From Candidatus Sulfuricurvum sp. RIFRC-1 (GTDB taxonomy: Bacteria; Campylobacterota; Campylobacteria; Campylobacterales; Sulfurimonadaceae): a DNA stretch of 64,000 nucleotides. Numbering within the stretch: the stretch's first letter is position 1; every line of letters starts with the position of its first letter. Location: contig NC_020505.1 in assembly GCF_000310245.1 (NCBI RefSeq), forward strand, positions 434,001 through 498,000, given 5' to 3'. Shown here in pieces: positions 18,552 through 27,285 of the stretch. The notes beneath the pieces were generated by a model. That model had not been told where the DNA came from and did not search any database. It saw only the letters and a list, made by a program, of their open reading frames with translations. The translations under genes were made by a program, and so were the position numbers.

Positions 18552-18825
18552 ATTGAGTTGGAGATAGAAATAGTATGGTGTCAAAATTTCCGAGTTTTAA
18601 AAATCCTCTACTATGGATTACGCTTTTATATTTAATTTTTGAGCTCTCTTTTTCAGCAAGATTATTGGATGTTGCAGGTGGTGTATCATCTCAGAATGAT
18701 ATAGATGGTATAGAAACATATGGTCGTATGTTGTCTGGAATAGCCGCAGGATTGTTTCTATTCTCTTGGTTGAAAAATAAAGAATGGGTTCCATTTAATA
18801 AAGTTGTATTGGTTTTCATCATCTT

Positions 18826-18851
18826 TGGAATGACCCCCGTTTTATAGACAC
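18826..18851. repeat. IS3-family left terminal inverted repeat
   Basis: Begins TGGAATGACCCC and ends TAGACAC. It pairs with 20075-20100 at 19 of 26 positions. The 3-base sequence CTT lies immediately outside. Confidence 0.9.
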
Positions 18852-18852
18852 A

Positions 18853-19695
18853 TTAGTTTTCCGCTAACACCTCATTTTTCGTTGATTCCAAAAAGTATCG
18901 TACCTCAAATTCGTTTGGAGATAGATAACCCAGATAACTATGCCGTCTTTTAGGGTTATAGAACATCTCTATATAGTGAAATATTTTGGATTTTGCATAC
19001 TCTCTCGTTACAAATATCTCTTTCCTGACACATTCACGTTTCAAGGTTTTAAAGAAGCTTTCCACGACGGCATTGTCATAACAGTTCCCTCGTCTGCTCA
19101 TACTGGGGATGATGTTGGAGTGTTTTAGCATACTTTGCCATTCATAGGAGCTAAACTGCGATCCTTGATCGGAATGAAGTATCACGCTTTGTTTCGGACG
19201 CTGCCGCATTGTAGCCATTCTTAGTGCATCCATAGCCACGGATGTTGTCATCCGATGGCTCATCCCCCATCCAATCACTTTACGGCTGAAGAGATCGAGC
19301 ACCACCGCCAAATAGAGCCATCCCTCATAAGTTCGGATATAGGTGATATCGGTCACCCATGCTTCATTAGGTTTCTCGACGTTAAAGCACTGCTTGAGAT
19401 GATTCGGATGGGCTTTATGGATACTGCCAGCTTTATGGCGAGGTTTCTTCTTGAGAGTTCCGGCACCGTACAATCCAATAATCTTCATCAATCGTGCCAC
19501 ACGTTTGCGATTGACGGTGATTCCCGATTCGATTAGGTCTTTGTGGATATTCCGATAGCCGTAGGCATTGTGACTCTGTGCATACGCCTCTTTGATCTGA
19601 ACACTCAGCACTTCATTTGCCTTTGCCCGATCAGACAATGGCGCTTTCACCCAAGCGTAATATCCGCTCGGATGAACTTGCATTGCTTTGCACAA
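18853..19695 (-). CDS. IS3-family transposase OrfB (DDE catalytic part)
   Basis: 280 residues as an independent ORF. An HTH_21-like segment (EAYAQSHNAYGYRNIHKDL) is followed by the rve integrase core. DDE residues: D in EAWVTDITYI, D in ILHSDQGSQF, and E in VVESFFKTLKRE. The frame remains open upstream of the first ATG through KYAFIQVHEPLYGIRRLCKAM up to the slippery site at 19776-19782, so the functional product is an OrfAB fusion made by -1 frameshifting. It ends 27 bases inside the left IS end. Confidence 0.95.
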   Translation of the reverse strand: MCKAMQVHPSGYYAWVKAPLSDRAKANEVLSVQIKEAYAQSHNAYGYRNIHKDLIESGITVNRKRVARLMKIIGLYGAGTLKKKPRHKAGSIHKAHPNHLKQCFNVEKPNEAWVTDITYIRTYEGWLYLAVVLDLFSRKVIGWGMSHRMTTSVAMDALRMATMRQRPKQSVILHSDQGSQFSSYEWQSMLKHSNIIPSMSRRGNCYDNAVVESFFKTLKRECVRKEIFVTREYAKSKIFHYIEMFYNPKRRHSYLGYLSPNEFEVRYFLESTKNEVLAEN

Positions 19696-19742
19696 TCGTC
19701 TAATCCCATATAGGGGTTCATGAACCTGAATAAATGCGTACT

Positions 19743-20015
19743 TTATCCTTGGTTTCTGGCAAAGTACGCGGCGGCCTTTTTTAGGATGTCACGCTCCTCG
19801 GTAACGCGCTTGAGTTCTGACTTTAGCCGTCGTATCTCATCATTAGATGCTTGTTGCTGTCCAAACTCCTTGGGACTTTTATACTGGCTCACCCACTTTT
19901 TCAATGAATCAGGATGTACTCCCAGCCGATCAGCAACCTCTTTGATCGGGTAATTGTTATTGATTACCTGCTTTGCAGCTTCTTCTTTGAACTCATCTGT
20001 GTATCTTGGGGGCAT
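19743..20015 (-). CDS. IS3-family transposase OrfA (HTH)
   Basis: 90 residues. Typical OrfA: HTH_Tnp_1 domain (PRYTDEFKEEAAKQVINN, IKEVADRLGVHPDSLKKWVSQY) that binds the terminal repeats, followed by a leucine-zipper-like coiled coil (NDEIRRLKSELKRVTEERDILKKAAAYF) where the frameshift takes place. Without frameshifting it ends at 19743 with a role in repression or regulation. Confidence 0.94.
   Translation of the reverse strand: MPPRYTDEFKEEAAKQVINNNYPIKEVADRLGVHPDSLKKWVSQYKSPKEFGQQQASNDEIRRLKSELKRVTEERDILKKAAAYFARNQG
19776..19782 (-). promoter_or_regulatory. Programmed -1 frameshift heptamer of the IS
   Basis: On the minus strand the heptamer A AAA AAG lies in the orfA frame at the ILKK codons. 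A -1 slip there moves ribosomes into the orfB frame (distance to the orfB ATG at 19695 is a multiple of three) with no intervening stop, producing OrfAB transposase. Confidence 0.85.
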
Positions 20016-20074
20016 TTTTCTCTCCTAATCGTATTCCTTGTCGATTATTATCGACGAAATTAACGAATAAAAAA

Positions 20075-20100
20075 GTGTCTACTGTTTTGGGGTCATTCCA
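20075..20100. repeat. IS3-family right terminal inverted repeat
   Basis: The complement of this segment begins TGGAATGACCCC and ends TAGACAC, pairing with 18826-18851. Target-site copy CTT follows at 20101-20103. Confidence 0.9.
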
Positions 20101-21509
20101 CTTTATATTTTCATTTGTTTTGATGTATCAAATTCAAGAAAGTATTGTTAGGTCTTTAATTGACCGTTTAAGCGATGAAGAACGTAAGCAAGCTGTAGTT
20201 TTAGCAATTGCGGCTCCTCAAATCGCTTCAGGTGATGTTGATATTGCCAATCAAAAGTATGGAGATGGAGGAATGGATTCTGCTTCAGCGAAATCATTCG
20301 TTGCGTTGTTTCCTGCACTTGCTTTATACAAAGAGAATATTGATAAAGATATTGAAAAACTTACACCCTTATTTGTAAAGTCGCAACTAACACGATCGTG
20401 TGAAGCAGGTGAGGAAGGGTGTATTGGTGATTCTCAGGCTTTCCATAATAATGTTTGGGCAAAAATAGTCGAAGAATCTCAAAACAAATACAATGCAATG
20501 GTAGAAAGTTACCAAAGTGAAACTTCGTCAAGTAGCATTAAAAAACAGCAAAGCAAAGCTTGGAAACGCCATGTTTCAGCTGTACGTTCTAAAACGGGCT
20601 ATGATCCCGACAATGTACCAGAATATATGCACGATAAAATTCGAGCAAGATTAAAAAAAGATCATGGGTTGATTTTGCCATACGGCTGGAATCCTAGTGA
20701 TAGAAGTTCATTTAATACTGCTGTCAGTAACAAGATATATAGACAAGCAGATAAATCATTAAGTCGTCAATTGGGCCGCTCAATTCCAACGAACCTTTCT
20801 TTTGAGTGGTTTTTTAAACAAAAAGGTACACAACAACATATCAGAGAAACTTTGAATATAACAAATAATAAGATGACTTTTCCGTTGGTGTATATCCATG
20901 AAGAGAGTGAAAAATATATTTATAATCGAGTGTTAGAATACTTTGTAGATAAAGAACTTTCACGCTTGAATTCCGATGCAAAGGAATTTGCCCCAGAAGG
21001 TAAGCATGAAGAGTTGGGTGAATCAGCGGCTAAAAGAGTTTTCGTTCCTGCGGTTGCTTTATTTTTCTCATTATTGGGAGGTCTTGGGCATTTTATGAAA
21101 AGTGGTGCACTTATAATGGAAAGTTGGGTAACTTTATGGACTGGATTTGTACGAATGCTGATAGGTGTAATAGTAGTCTCTGTGATAATGTTTATTTTTT
21201 CTAATCCAGTTATTGAAAGTAAGCCGTATCAAATCCTTTCAGAAGGCATTAAAGAAAAAAATGGGACAACATTGGCTTTAGGAGCAGAGTGGATTATACG
21301 TATGGAAAGTATTATATATCCATTCAATAACTGGTTGAGGATGAATGTTCTTCAAGGGTTGAATTTTGGAGCAATGCCTAGAGAGGTAGTTTCTGATAAA
21401 TAATGATGTGAGATGCAAGGAGAAAGTTCTGCATGAACAAAAGTGAGTTTTTCCTATTCCTTCATTTTAAGTGTACAATATCACTATAAAATCAATACGA
21501 TTGAATGAG

Positions 21510-21803
21510 ATGAGCAAAAACGAAATTCTTGAAATACTCAAAACACTAAAGCCTCGTTATCAACAAGACGGCTTGATCCTTGTCGGATTGTTCGGCAGTT
21601 TTTCACGTGGTGAAGAGAAGAGTGATAGTGATGTCGATATTGTCTATGAGATCGAAAAAGGAAAAACTTTTTCGATGTTTAAATATCTCAAATATTTGGC
21701 TGATCTTGAGAAATATCTCAATCACAAAGTCGATTTAGTCAGAGCCGAAACGATCAAAAGCGAGTTAAAGCCTTATATTTATAAGGACATAATTTATGTC
21801 TAG
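21510..21803 (+). CDS. Orphan MNT-type nucleotidyltransferase
   Basis: 97 residues from ATG 21510 (an in-frame GTG at 21471 is possible but less likely). The minimal nucleotidyltransferase signature is complete: LVGLFGSFSRGEEKSDSDVDIVYEI, with GS and the two Asp of the DxD motif. MNT proteins normally pair with a HEPN toxin gene immediately beside them, which the MNT protein neutralises by AMPylation. Here no HEPN gene is present on either side, so it is either a solitary remnant or acts on something else. A transcription terminator follows. Confidence 0.85.
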   Translation: MSKNEILEILKTLKPRYQQDGLILVGLFGSFSRGEEKSDSDVDIVYEIEKGKTFSMFKYLKYLADLEKYLNHKVDLVRAETIKSELKPYIYKDIIYV

Positions 21804-21825
21804 GGATTGGATATAAAATAGTTTG

Positions 21826-21845
21826 ATTCCCGAAAAATCGGGAAT
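21826..21845. terminator. Hairpin between convergent MNT gene and sppA
   Basis: Perfect 8-base arms ATTCCCGA and TCGGGAAT around AAAA, placed between two convergent genes and close to both stops. Likely a bidirectional terminator, though the T-run is poor on the plus strand. It resembles the ATTCCC...GGGAAT repeat seen at 35169-35188. Confidence 0.65.
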
Positions 21846-21855
21846 AGAGAGAAAA

Positions 21856-22728
21856 TTATTGTAACGATACGGGCGGGAAATACATATGAGCTAAACTCGC
21901 CCCCTCTGCGGCGAACCGTTTGAAAAATTTATCCATCGGATCTTCTTTATTCCAGATAGGCTCAGCTACTTTAGAGAGAGCTTCTACACGCTTTTTAGCA
22001 TCAAATTCAACCCCTATAGAATCAACGAGACCCACTTTTTGTGCTTGAGCGGCGGTGAAAATGTGAGCATCTGCGTACTCACTGCTTTTGTTGAGAGGGA
22101 GTCCTCGTGCGCGTGCTACATCTCCGACAAACAGTTCATAGGTTCCGCCGATTACTTTGTCGAGTTCTGCTCGCTCTTCGTCGCTCCATTTGCGATCAAA
22201 GGTACCCACCTGTTTGTAGGTTCCGGCATGGACAACTTGGGTTTTGACCCCCACTTTTTCCATCAGTTCCGAGAGATCGGCCCCTTGCATAATGACACCG
22301 ATTGAGCCGATCATACTGCCCGGATTGGCGATGATTTCATTACCCCAGATAGCGGAGTAATAGCCGCCGCTTGCCATGATCCCTGCCGCGTAAACAACAG
22401 TGGGTTTAGTTTCACTAAGGCGCTTGATGGCATAAGCGATTTCAACCGAGGGGGCAACGGCTCCGCCGGGAGAGTCGATACTGAACATTACCCCTTTGAT
22501 ATCCTCGTTTTCACGTGCTTCATCGAGTTGTTCGACAATCGTTGTCGCATCCAAAATGGGTCCCGTAAGGGTGATTTTTTGGAGATTATGGGGGGTTATC
22601 CCCTCATCTCCTGAGGGGAGAATGAGCCATAGGACAAACAAAACCAAAACGGTCGCTTTAAAATGTCCTTGGATAAATCGCAGACCCGTTGCGAGACACG
22701 AGCCGATTTTTTTGATAATTTCCATCAT
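21856..22728 (-). CDS. sppA: Signal peptide peptidase SppA, short form
   Basis: 290 residues, single S49 protease domain with an N-terminal membrane anchor (about 26-40). Catalytic Ser lies in IMASGGYYSA (about residue 124) and the general base Lys in AGTYKQVGTFDRKW (about 176); SIDSPGG near 85 helps form the oxyanion hole. It degrades cleaved signal peptides in the membrane. Its start overlaps the end of the deaminase-like gene by 4 bases, so the two are probably one operon. Confidence 0.93.
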   Translation of the reverse strand: MMEIIKKIGSCLATGLRFIQGHFKATVLVLFVLWLILPSGDEGITPHNLQKITLTGPILDATTIVEQLDEARENEDIKGVMFSIDSPGGAVAPSVEIAYAIKRLSETKPTVVYAAGIMASGGYYSAIWGNEIIANPGSMIGSIGVIMQGADLSELMEKVGVKTQVVHAGTYKQVGTFDRKWSDEERAELDKVIGGTYELFVGDVARARGLPLNKSSEYADAHIFTAAQAQKVGLVDSIGVEFDAKKRVEALSKVAEPIWNKEDPMDKFFKRFAAEGASLAHMYFPPVSLQ

Positions 22729-23936
22729 TGTATTTTCTCCCCTTGGATATAGACCGATTCGATGACGCGAGGCTGATTGATGAGATGAATCGGTAATTGC
22801 TCATTGATAGGATAGTTTATCCGCATAACAAGAAAATCAGCATCGTAATCAGACATGATTTTACCACAATTGAGACGCAATGCTTCCGCCGCATAGGAGG
22901 TGACCCCCAGCCATAGCTGATGTGCCAAGGTGAGAAGATCATCTTTCGGATGGATAAAAAGGGCTATTTTCATCTCTTCGAACAGATCAAGGGTATAGTT
23001 GGAGCTCAGACCGTCGGTTCCGCAGACAAAGCGGATGTTTTGATCGGATAGAGATTTCAGATCGAGTACGCCGTTTCCGAGGAGTCGGTTGGAAATGGGG
23101 CAATGGATGATGGAATGATTCCCCTCGGAGATGGCGGATAACTCTTTATCTGAGGCTTGGATAGCATGGGTAAAGAGGGTAGGTGTGTCACGAAAATAAC
23201 TCAAAAATTCCTCAGCCGTATTGGCGGCTTGGGTTTGTTTGAGAAAATTTTGGAAAAATGGTGCAAACGCTCCGCTGTTAGAATCGAGCCATTCACGCTC
23301 GGCTGGGCTTTCCATAAAATGTGCCGTAACCCGCAGGTTTTTTTCACGAGCATATTTGAGCGCTTTTTGGATCAAAATCCGATGGACGGAGTAGGGGGAG
23401 TGGATGGCAACAGAGGGATAAAATCCTTCTCTCATACTCTCTTGGGAAGTAAACAGGCGCTCTTGAAAATTGGCATAGAGTGCATCCGCCATCATGGGAT
23501 CGGAGCCGATGAGCTCGTTGAAAAAGACCACTTTTTGAGGGGCTTTAACACACGGTTCCAAATCAAAACCGTACGAACTCACCGCACCGAATGCCGTAAT
23601 GCCGTTGGAGAGCATCATTTCGATAGCTTTGGATGTACATTCATCATCACACTCGTTGATTAGTTCATCACGCGCGGCGATAACGCTGGAGAGCCATGGC
23701 ATAAACTCTCCGTACTTTAGGGTAGATCGGTTGGCGCTGAACTCTAGATGTACGTGCGAATTGATGAGTCCGGGAACAAGAATCGATCCCTCTCCCAACT
23801 CTGTACATTGTGCGCCGTAACGTGAACGTAAATCGTCGCTAGGGGCGACTTCTACAATAGTTTTATTAAATACGATACCGTGATCTCGGAGAATCGTTCC
23901 GTCGGAAAAAAGTGCGTCAGAGAGGAAAATTTGCAC
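22725..23936 (-). CDS. mqnX: Aminofutalosine deaminase-like amidohydrolase
   Basis: 403 residues, amidohydrolase superfamily. Metal ligands: HxH in LINSHVHLEFS (about residue 60), His in VTAHFMESPAERE, His in LFTHAIQASD and Asp in CGTDGLSSN. The closest family known to me is the Campylobacterota aminodeoxyfutalosine deaminase (HP0267 type), which converts aminodeoxyfutalosine to dehypoxanthine-pathway intermediates in the futalosine route to menaquinone. That route is expected in this group. Alternative: another adenosine-type deaminase. Confidence 0.75.
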   Translation of the reverse strand: MQIFLSDALFSDGTILRDHGIVFNKTIVEVAPSDDLRSRYGAQCTELGEGSILVPGLINSHVHLEFSANRSTLKYGEFMPWLSSVIAARDELINECDDECTSKAIEMMLSNGITAFGAVSSYGFDLEPCVKAPQKVVFFNELIGSDPMMADALYANFQERLFTSQESMREGFYPSVAIHSPYSVHRILIQKALKYAREKNLRVTAHFMESPAEREWLDSNSGAFAPFFQNFLKQTQAANTAEEFLSYFRDTPTLFTHAIQASDKELSAISEGNHSIIHCPISNRLLGNGVLDLKSLSDQNIRFVCGTDGLSSNYTLDLFEEMKIALFIHPKDDLLTLAHQLWLGVTSYAAEALRLNCGKIMSDYDADFLVMRINYPINEQLPIHLINQPRVIESVYIQGEKIQ

Positions 23937-24099
23937 AAGAGCTCTTTCATTCTAATTTTTTATAAAAATAAAGTATACCTAACGGATGAGAAATCTCCCT
24001 TTAGAGGGATGGAACGCGCATAAGATTTAAGCGATTTAGTTCCTTATAATATAGAACCCCTTATAATCTATCCCTAAAACAGAAATCAAGGTTTAATCA
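23937..24099. promoter_or_regulatory. Divergent intergenic promoter region, mqnX-like / aroQ
   Basis: 163 bases between divergent genes. On the plus strand two direct copies of CCTTATAAT (TATAAT at 24045-24050 and 24062-24067) serve as -10 candidates for the aroQ-flagellar operon, with no good -35. A small TCCCT-TTAG-AGGGA hairpin lies near 23997-24010. No sigma28 or sigma54 site was recognised. Confidence 0.45.
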
Positions 24100-24576
24100 A
24101 TGAAAATAGTCGTTATCCAAGGGCCAAACCTCAATATGCTCGGTGTACGTGAACAACAAGTATACGGACCGATGCGTTTAGAGCAAATCCATGCACAGAT
24201 GAAAGAGGTCGCAACTCAAAACGGTGTAGAGATCGAGTTTTATCAAAGCAATTTAGAGGGTGAAATTGTTGACCGTATCCAAGAGTGTTACGGTGATGCG
24301 GATGGGATTATTATTAACCCGGCTGCTTACACGCATACCTCTATCGCGATTCGTGATGCGATCAGTGCGGTCAATCTTCCGACCATTGAAGTTCATATCA
24401 GCAACATCTATCGCCGTGAAGAGTTCCGTCAAAAAAGTATGACCGCTCCGGTATGTACCTCTTCGGTGATCGGTTTTGGTCCGTTCGGATACCATTTGGC
24501 AATGGTGGGGATGATGCAAATTTTGAGTGAAATCAATGCAATGCGTCAAGCACAGCAAGGCACGGTAGAAGAGTAA
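24100..24576 (+). CDS. aroQ: 3-dehydroquinate dehydratase, type II
   Basis: 158 residues. Type II dehydroquinase of the shikimate pathway. Active-site motifs: [16 protein letters not shown] at the N-terminus (lid Tyr), [15 protein letters not shown] (about residue 72) and the [13 protein letters not shown] segment with catalytic His. First gene of a long run leading into flagellar genes, a Campylobacterota-typical order. It is separated by 3 bases from folK. Confidence 0.96.
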   Translation: MKIVVIQGPNLNMLGVREQQVYGPMRLEQIHAQMKEVATQNGVEIEFYQSNLEGEIVDRIQECYGDADGIIINPAAYTHTSIAIRDAISAVNLPTIEVHISNIYRREEFRQKSMTAPVCTSSVIGFGPFGYHLAMVGMMQILSEINAMRQAQQGTVEE

Positions 24577-24579
24577 ATT

Positions 24580-25065
24580 ATGCCGCTCTGCCGTATTCTG
24601 GATGAGAGCCATCGCATTTATGTGGATCACAATTTTCCTAAATCGCTTCAAAAGGCTCCGGGATATCGCTATCGCGTCGTTTTAGGCGTTGGGGGAAACA
24701 TCGGAGATACGCGGCGCCGGATGAATCATCTTTGGCACTATTTGGGGAAATTACCGCAGATTTGTAGAATCCGAAGCGGGGTGATATTGCGAAATCCCCC
24801 TTTCGGATATTACGATCAGGGTGATTTTGACAATACGGTTATCGAAATCGGAACGTCATTAGAACCAAAAGCATTGTTGCGTTTGGTATGGCGGATAGAG
24901 AAACGTTTTGGGCGTCGTCGCAGTTTTGCGAATGCGCCGAGGACGTTGGACTTGGATATACTATTCTTTGAAAATCGTGTGATGAATACGAAAGAGTTAT
25001 CTATCCCCCATCCTCATTGGAGTGAACGCTCCAGTGTGACGATTCCTCTTGGAAGTTTGGCTTGA
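24580..25065 (+). CDS. folK: 6-hydroxymethyl-7,8-dihydropterin pyrophosphokinase
   Basis: 161 residues. HPPK domain: VVLGVGGNIGDTRRRMNH (about 28-45), IRSGVILRNPPFGYYDQGDF, and the diagnostic NAPRTLDLDILFF near residue 120. It transfers pyrophosphate to the pterin in folate synthesis. The protein has a roughly 25-residue N-terminal extension compared with the E. coli enzyme. It is followed at 19 bases by flhF. Confidence 0.93.
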   Translation: MPLCRILDESHRIYVDHNFPKSLQKAPGYRYRVVLGVGGNIGDTRRRMNHLWHYLGKLPQICRIRSGVILRNPPFGYYDQGDFDNTVIEIGTSLEPKALLRLVWRIEKRFGRRRSFANAPRTLDLDILFFENRVMNTKELSIPHPHWSERSSVTIPLGSLA

Positions 25066-25084
25066 GAGAGCATACGGAGACACT

Positions 25085-26350
25085 ATGAAAATCTTGACAT
25101 TTAGCGGTGCCACCCCTGCTGAAGCGCTTAAAAAAGCGCAATTGGAGGTTGGCGAAGAAGCGATGCTGATCGAGACACGTGAAGTACAGAAAAAATCACT
25201 GGGCAAAAGTGCTTTGTATGAGATTGTCGTAGGGATTGAAGAGGACTCTCTTCCCAAACCGCGAGCTAAAATCGAAGAACCGTTGATGAAACAGCGTCCA
25301 TTGGCACAAAAAAGCAGTGATGTTCTTTACAATATCTCCGAAGCCGCCAAACAAATCTCCAAAATAGCCGAAGTGACCGAAGAAGAGCAGCGACCTGCCC
25401 GCCAAGCTCCTGCTGCTGAGAGTGAAGATCTGAAGCGGATCAAAGAGGAGATCGAAAAACTCGGCGACAAAGTTAAACTGATCCAAAACATGTTTTGGGA
25501 TGAAAAATCTCCGAAAACATCGGCTCCTATCCCTCCAGAATTTGCCGAGATTTACCGTCTTGCCCAACAAAGCGGGATGGATCAAAATCATCTTGATGAG
25601 ATTATGCAGCTGACGTTGGAGCATATGCCTTCGAAAATGCGGGAAAGTTCTTCAACTGTTAAGCGCTATTTTCAAGTATTGATGCGCAAAATGATCCCTG
25701 TTCGACTTGAGACTTCACCGAAAAATGGCGGGAAAAAAGTGATTATGCTCGTAGGTCCTACGGGGGTAGGAAAAACGACTTCGATCGCGAAACTTGCGGC
25801 ACGTTTTTCGTATCTCTTAGAGAAAAAATACAAAGTGGGTCTTGTAGTCCTCGATACGTATCGTATCGGTGCGGTTGAGCAGCTGATGCAGTATGCTCGA
25901 ATGATGAAACTGGGGATTGAGACGGTGGTCGATCCGCCGGAATTCTCCAGTGCTCTTAATGCGTTGCGCTACAGTGACTATATATTGATTGATACGATGG
26001 GGTCATCCCCCTATGACAAAGGGAAAATCGAAAAGATATATGAGTGTCTGCGGGGTAACGAGACGGATTACAGCGTAGATGTCGTTTTGGTTATGCCAAG
26101 CTCGATCAAATACGAAGATCTCAAAGCAACCTATGACAATTTCGCTCCGCTTGGGATCGATACGATGATGTTTACCAAACTCGATGAGACGAGAGGATTT
26201 GGAAATATTTTCTCTCTCGTTTATGAGACCAAAGTGCCGATCAGCTATTTCTCAGTTGGGCAGGAAGTTCCTGAAGATTTAGTGGTAGCTACGAGCGATT
26301 TTTTAGTCGAATGTTTGATGAACGGATTCGGTAAAGGTGAAAATTTATGA
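25085..26350 (+). CDS. flhF: Flagellar biosynthesis GTPase FlhF
   Basis: 421 residues from ATG 25085, after the folK stop. SRP-type GTPase (NG domain) with a variable N-terminal region. G1 is MLVGPTGVGKTTSIAKLAARF (about residue 220), the DTYRIGAVEQL motif follows, then DTMGSSPYD and TKLDETRGFGNI. It sets flagellar number and position at the pole with FlhG. The stop overlaps the flhG start (ATGA). Confidence 0.96.
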   Translation: MKILTFSGATPAEALKKAQLEVGEEAMLIETREVQKKSLGKSALYEIVVGIEEDSLPKPRAKIEEPLMKQRPLAQKSSDVLYNISEAAKQISKIAEVTEEEQRPARQAPAAESEDLKRIKEEIEKLGDKVKLIQNMFWDEKSPKTSAPIPPEFAEIYRLAQQSGMDQNHLDEIMQLTLEHMPSKMRESSSTVKRYFQVLMRKMIPVRLETSPKNGGKKVIMLVGPTGVGKTTSIAKLAARFSYLLEKKYKVGLVVLDTYRIGAVEQLMQYARMMKLGIETVVDPPEFSSALNALRYSDYILIDTMGSSPYDKGKIEKIYECLRGNETDYSVDVVLVMPSSIKYEDLKATYDNFAPLGIDTMMFTKLDETRGFGNIFSLVYETKVPISYFSVGQEVPEDLVVATSDFLVECLMNGFGKGENL

Positions 26351-27219
26351 GCCATCAAGCCTCTAAACTTGAAGCCCTGGTGAATCAAAACCGAAATACA
26401 AAGGGCAAAAAAACCCGTTTTATCGCGATTACCAGCGGTAAAGGCGGTGTCGGTAAAAGTACCATCAGCTCTAATATGGCGTATATCATGGCAAAGTACG
26501 GGCTGAAAGTGGGAATTTTCGATGCGGATATCGGATTAGCGAATCTCGATGTTATGTTCAACGTAAAAATTCAAAAAAATATTCTCCATGTCCTCAAAGG
26601 GGAAGCAACCGTTGAAGACATCTTGGTTCCGATTGAGAAAAATCTTGTTCTTATCCCGGGAGAGAGCGGTCAGGAGATTTTTAAATACGCCTCCGGGGGA
26701 TTATTCGAGCGGTTTATGGATCAGGCCAATGTTTTGGATGATTTGGATGTGATGATTATCGATACGGGTGCCGGAATCGGAGAACATATTCAGCTCTTTT
26801 TACGAGCCTGCGATGATGTTATCGTTGTGACGGTGCCTGATCCGGCGGCGATTACCGATGCGTATGCAACAATTAAGGTGACTTCACGCCTCAGAGATGA
26901 GATCAATGTTATTATGAATCAGGTGCGCTCGCCCAAAGAAGCGGAATCTTTGTTTGAGAAAATCCATAAAGTAGCACAGGCAAATATCGGAGGTTCATTA
27001 CAGCTTAATTATTTAGGGCAGGTTTCGAGTGATCCTAAAATTTCGAACAGTGTCAAAAAAAGGGCTCTGTTTAGCCGTGATTTTCCGACGGCCACACCGA
27101 CAACAGAATTAGAGCAGATCGTTAAGCGTATCGCAAAAAAACTGGAACGAAATGTGCTGGTAGATCCCAAAGAGAGCGGGTTAGGCGGACTGTTTAAGCG
27201 TTTAATGGAGCACTTTTAA
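26347..27219 (+). CDS. flhG: MinD/ParA-type ATPase FlhG (YlxH)
   Basis: 290 residues. Deviant Walker A TSGKGGVGKSTISSN at about residue 30, DADIGLANLDVM, and Walker B-like VMIIDTGAGIG. The C-terminal amphipathic helix (GGLFKRLMEHF) fits membrane targeting. It regulates flagellar number by stimulating the FlhF GTPase. Overlaps flhF by 4 bases. Confidence 0.96.
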   Translation: MSHQASKLEALVNQNRNTKGKKTRFIAITSGKGGVGKSTISSNMAYIMAKYGLKVGIFDADIGLANLDVMFNVKIQKNILHVLKGEATVEDILVPIEKNLVLIPGESGQEIFKYASGGLFERFMDQANVLDDLDVMIIDTGAGIGEHIQLFLRACDDVIVVTVPDPAAITDAYATIKVTSRLRDEINVIMNQVRSPKEAESLFEKIHKVAQANIGGSLQLNYLGQVSSDPKISNSVKKRALFSRDFPTATPTTELEQIVKRIAKKLERNVLVDPKESGLGGLFKRLMEHF

Positions 27220-27285
27220 TCCCAAATATGGGAATGACGGCAATCGTTTTTTTGTATAAAATTACTGAAACAAGGATAAAACTAT

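Larger units (their letters stand above)
18826..20100 (-). mobile_element. Complete IS3-family insertion sequence (1275 bp)
   Basis: Bounded by imperfect terminal inverted repeats of 26 bases (12 outer and 7 inner matching bases, TGGAATGACCCC... and ...TAGACAC), ending TG/CA as in IS3 elements, and flanked by a 3-base CTT duplication (18823-18825 and 20101-20103). It encodes orfA and orfB on the minus strand with a -1 slippery sequence between them. It interrupts a membrane protein gene. Intact ends and ORFs suggest recent, possibly still active, insertion. Confidence 0.93.
18575..21403 (+). pseudogene. Membrane protein gene split by an IS3-family insertion
   Basis: The left part (18575-18825) and right part (20104-21403) rejoin in frame when the IS and one copy of the 3-base target duplication are removed: the codons read ...VFI-IFIFSFVLMYQIQESIV.... 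The intact gene would have encoded about 516 residues. Visible features: two N-terminal membrane helices (about 12-28 and 48-66), one across the insertion point (about 75-92), a long soluble charged domain with two Cys (TRSCEAGEEGCIGD), and C-terminal helices. I do not recognise the family. The right part could still be made from an internal start such as the ATG in VLMYQIQ. Probably same operon as the upstream lipoprotein. Confidence 0.8.

Noticed and set aside
21434-21490. 18-codon ORF starting ATG AAC AAA AGT GAG before the MNT gene
   Set aside because: Weakly spaced site only and no conserved pattern; could be chance.
27220-27240. CCCA-AATA-TGGG hairpin after flhG
   Set aside because: Stem too short (4 bases) and no T-run next to it; only a faint likeness to the ATTCCC repeat, so not listed as terminator.
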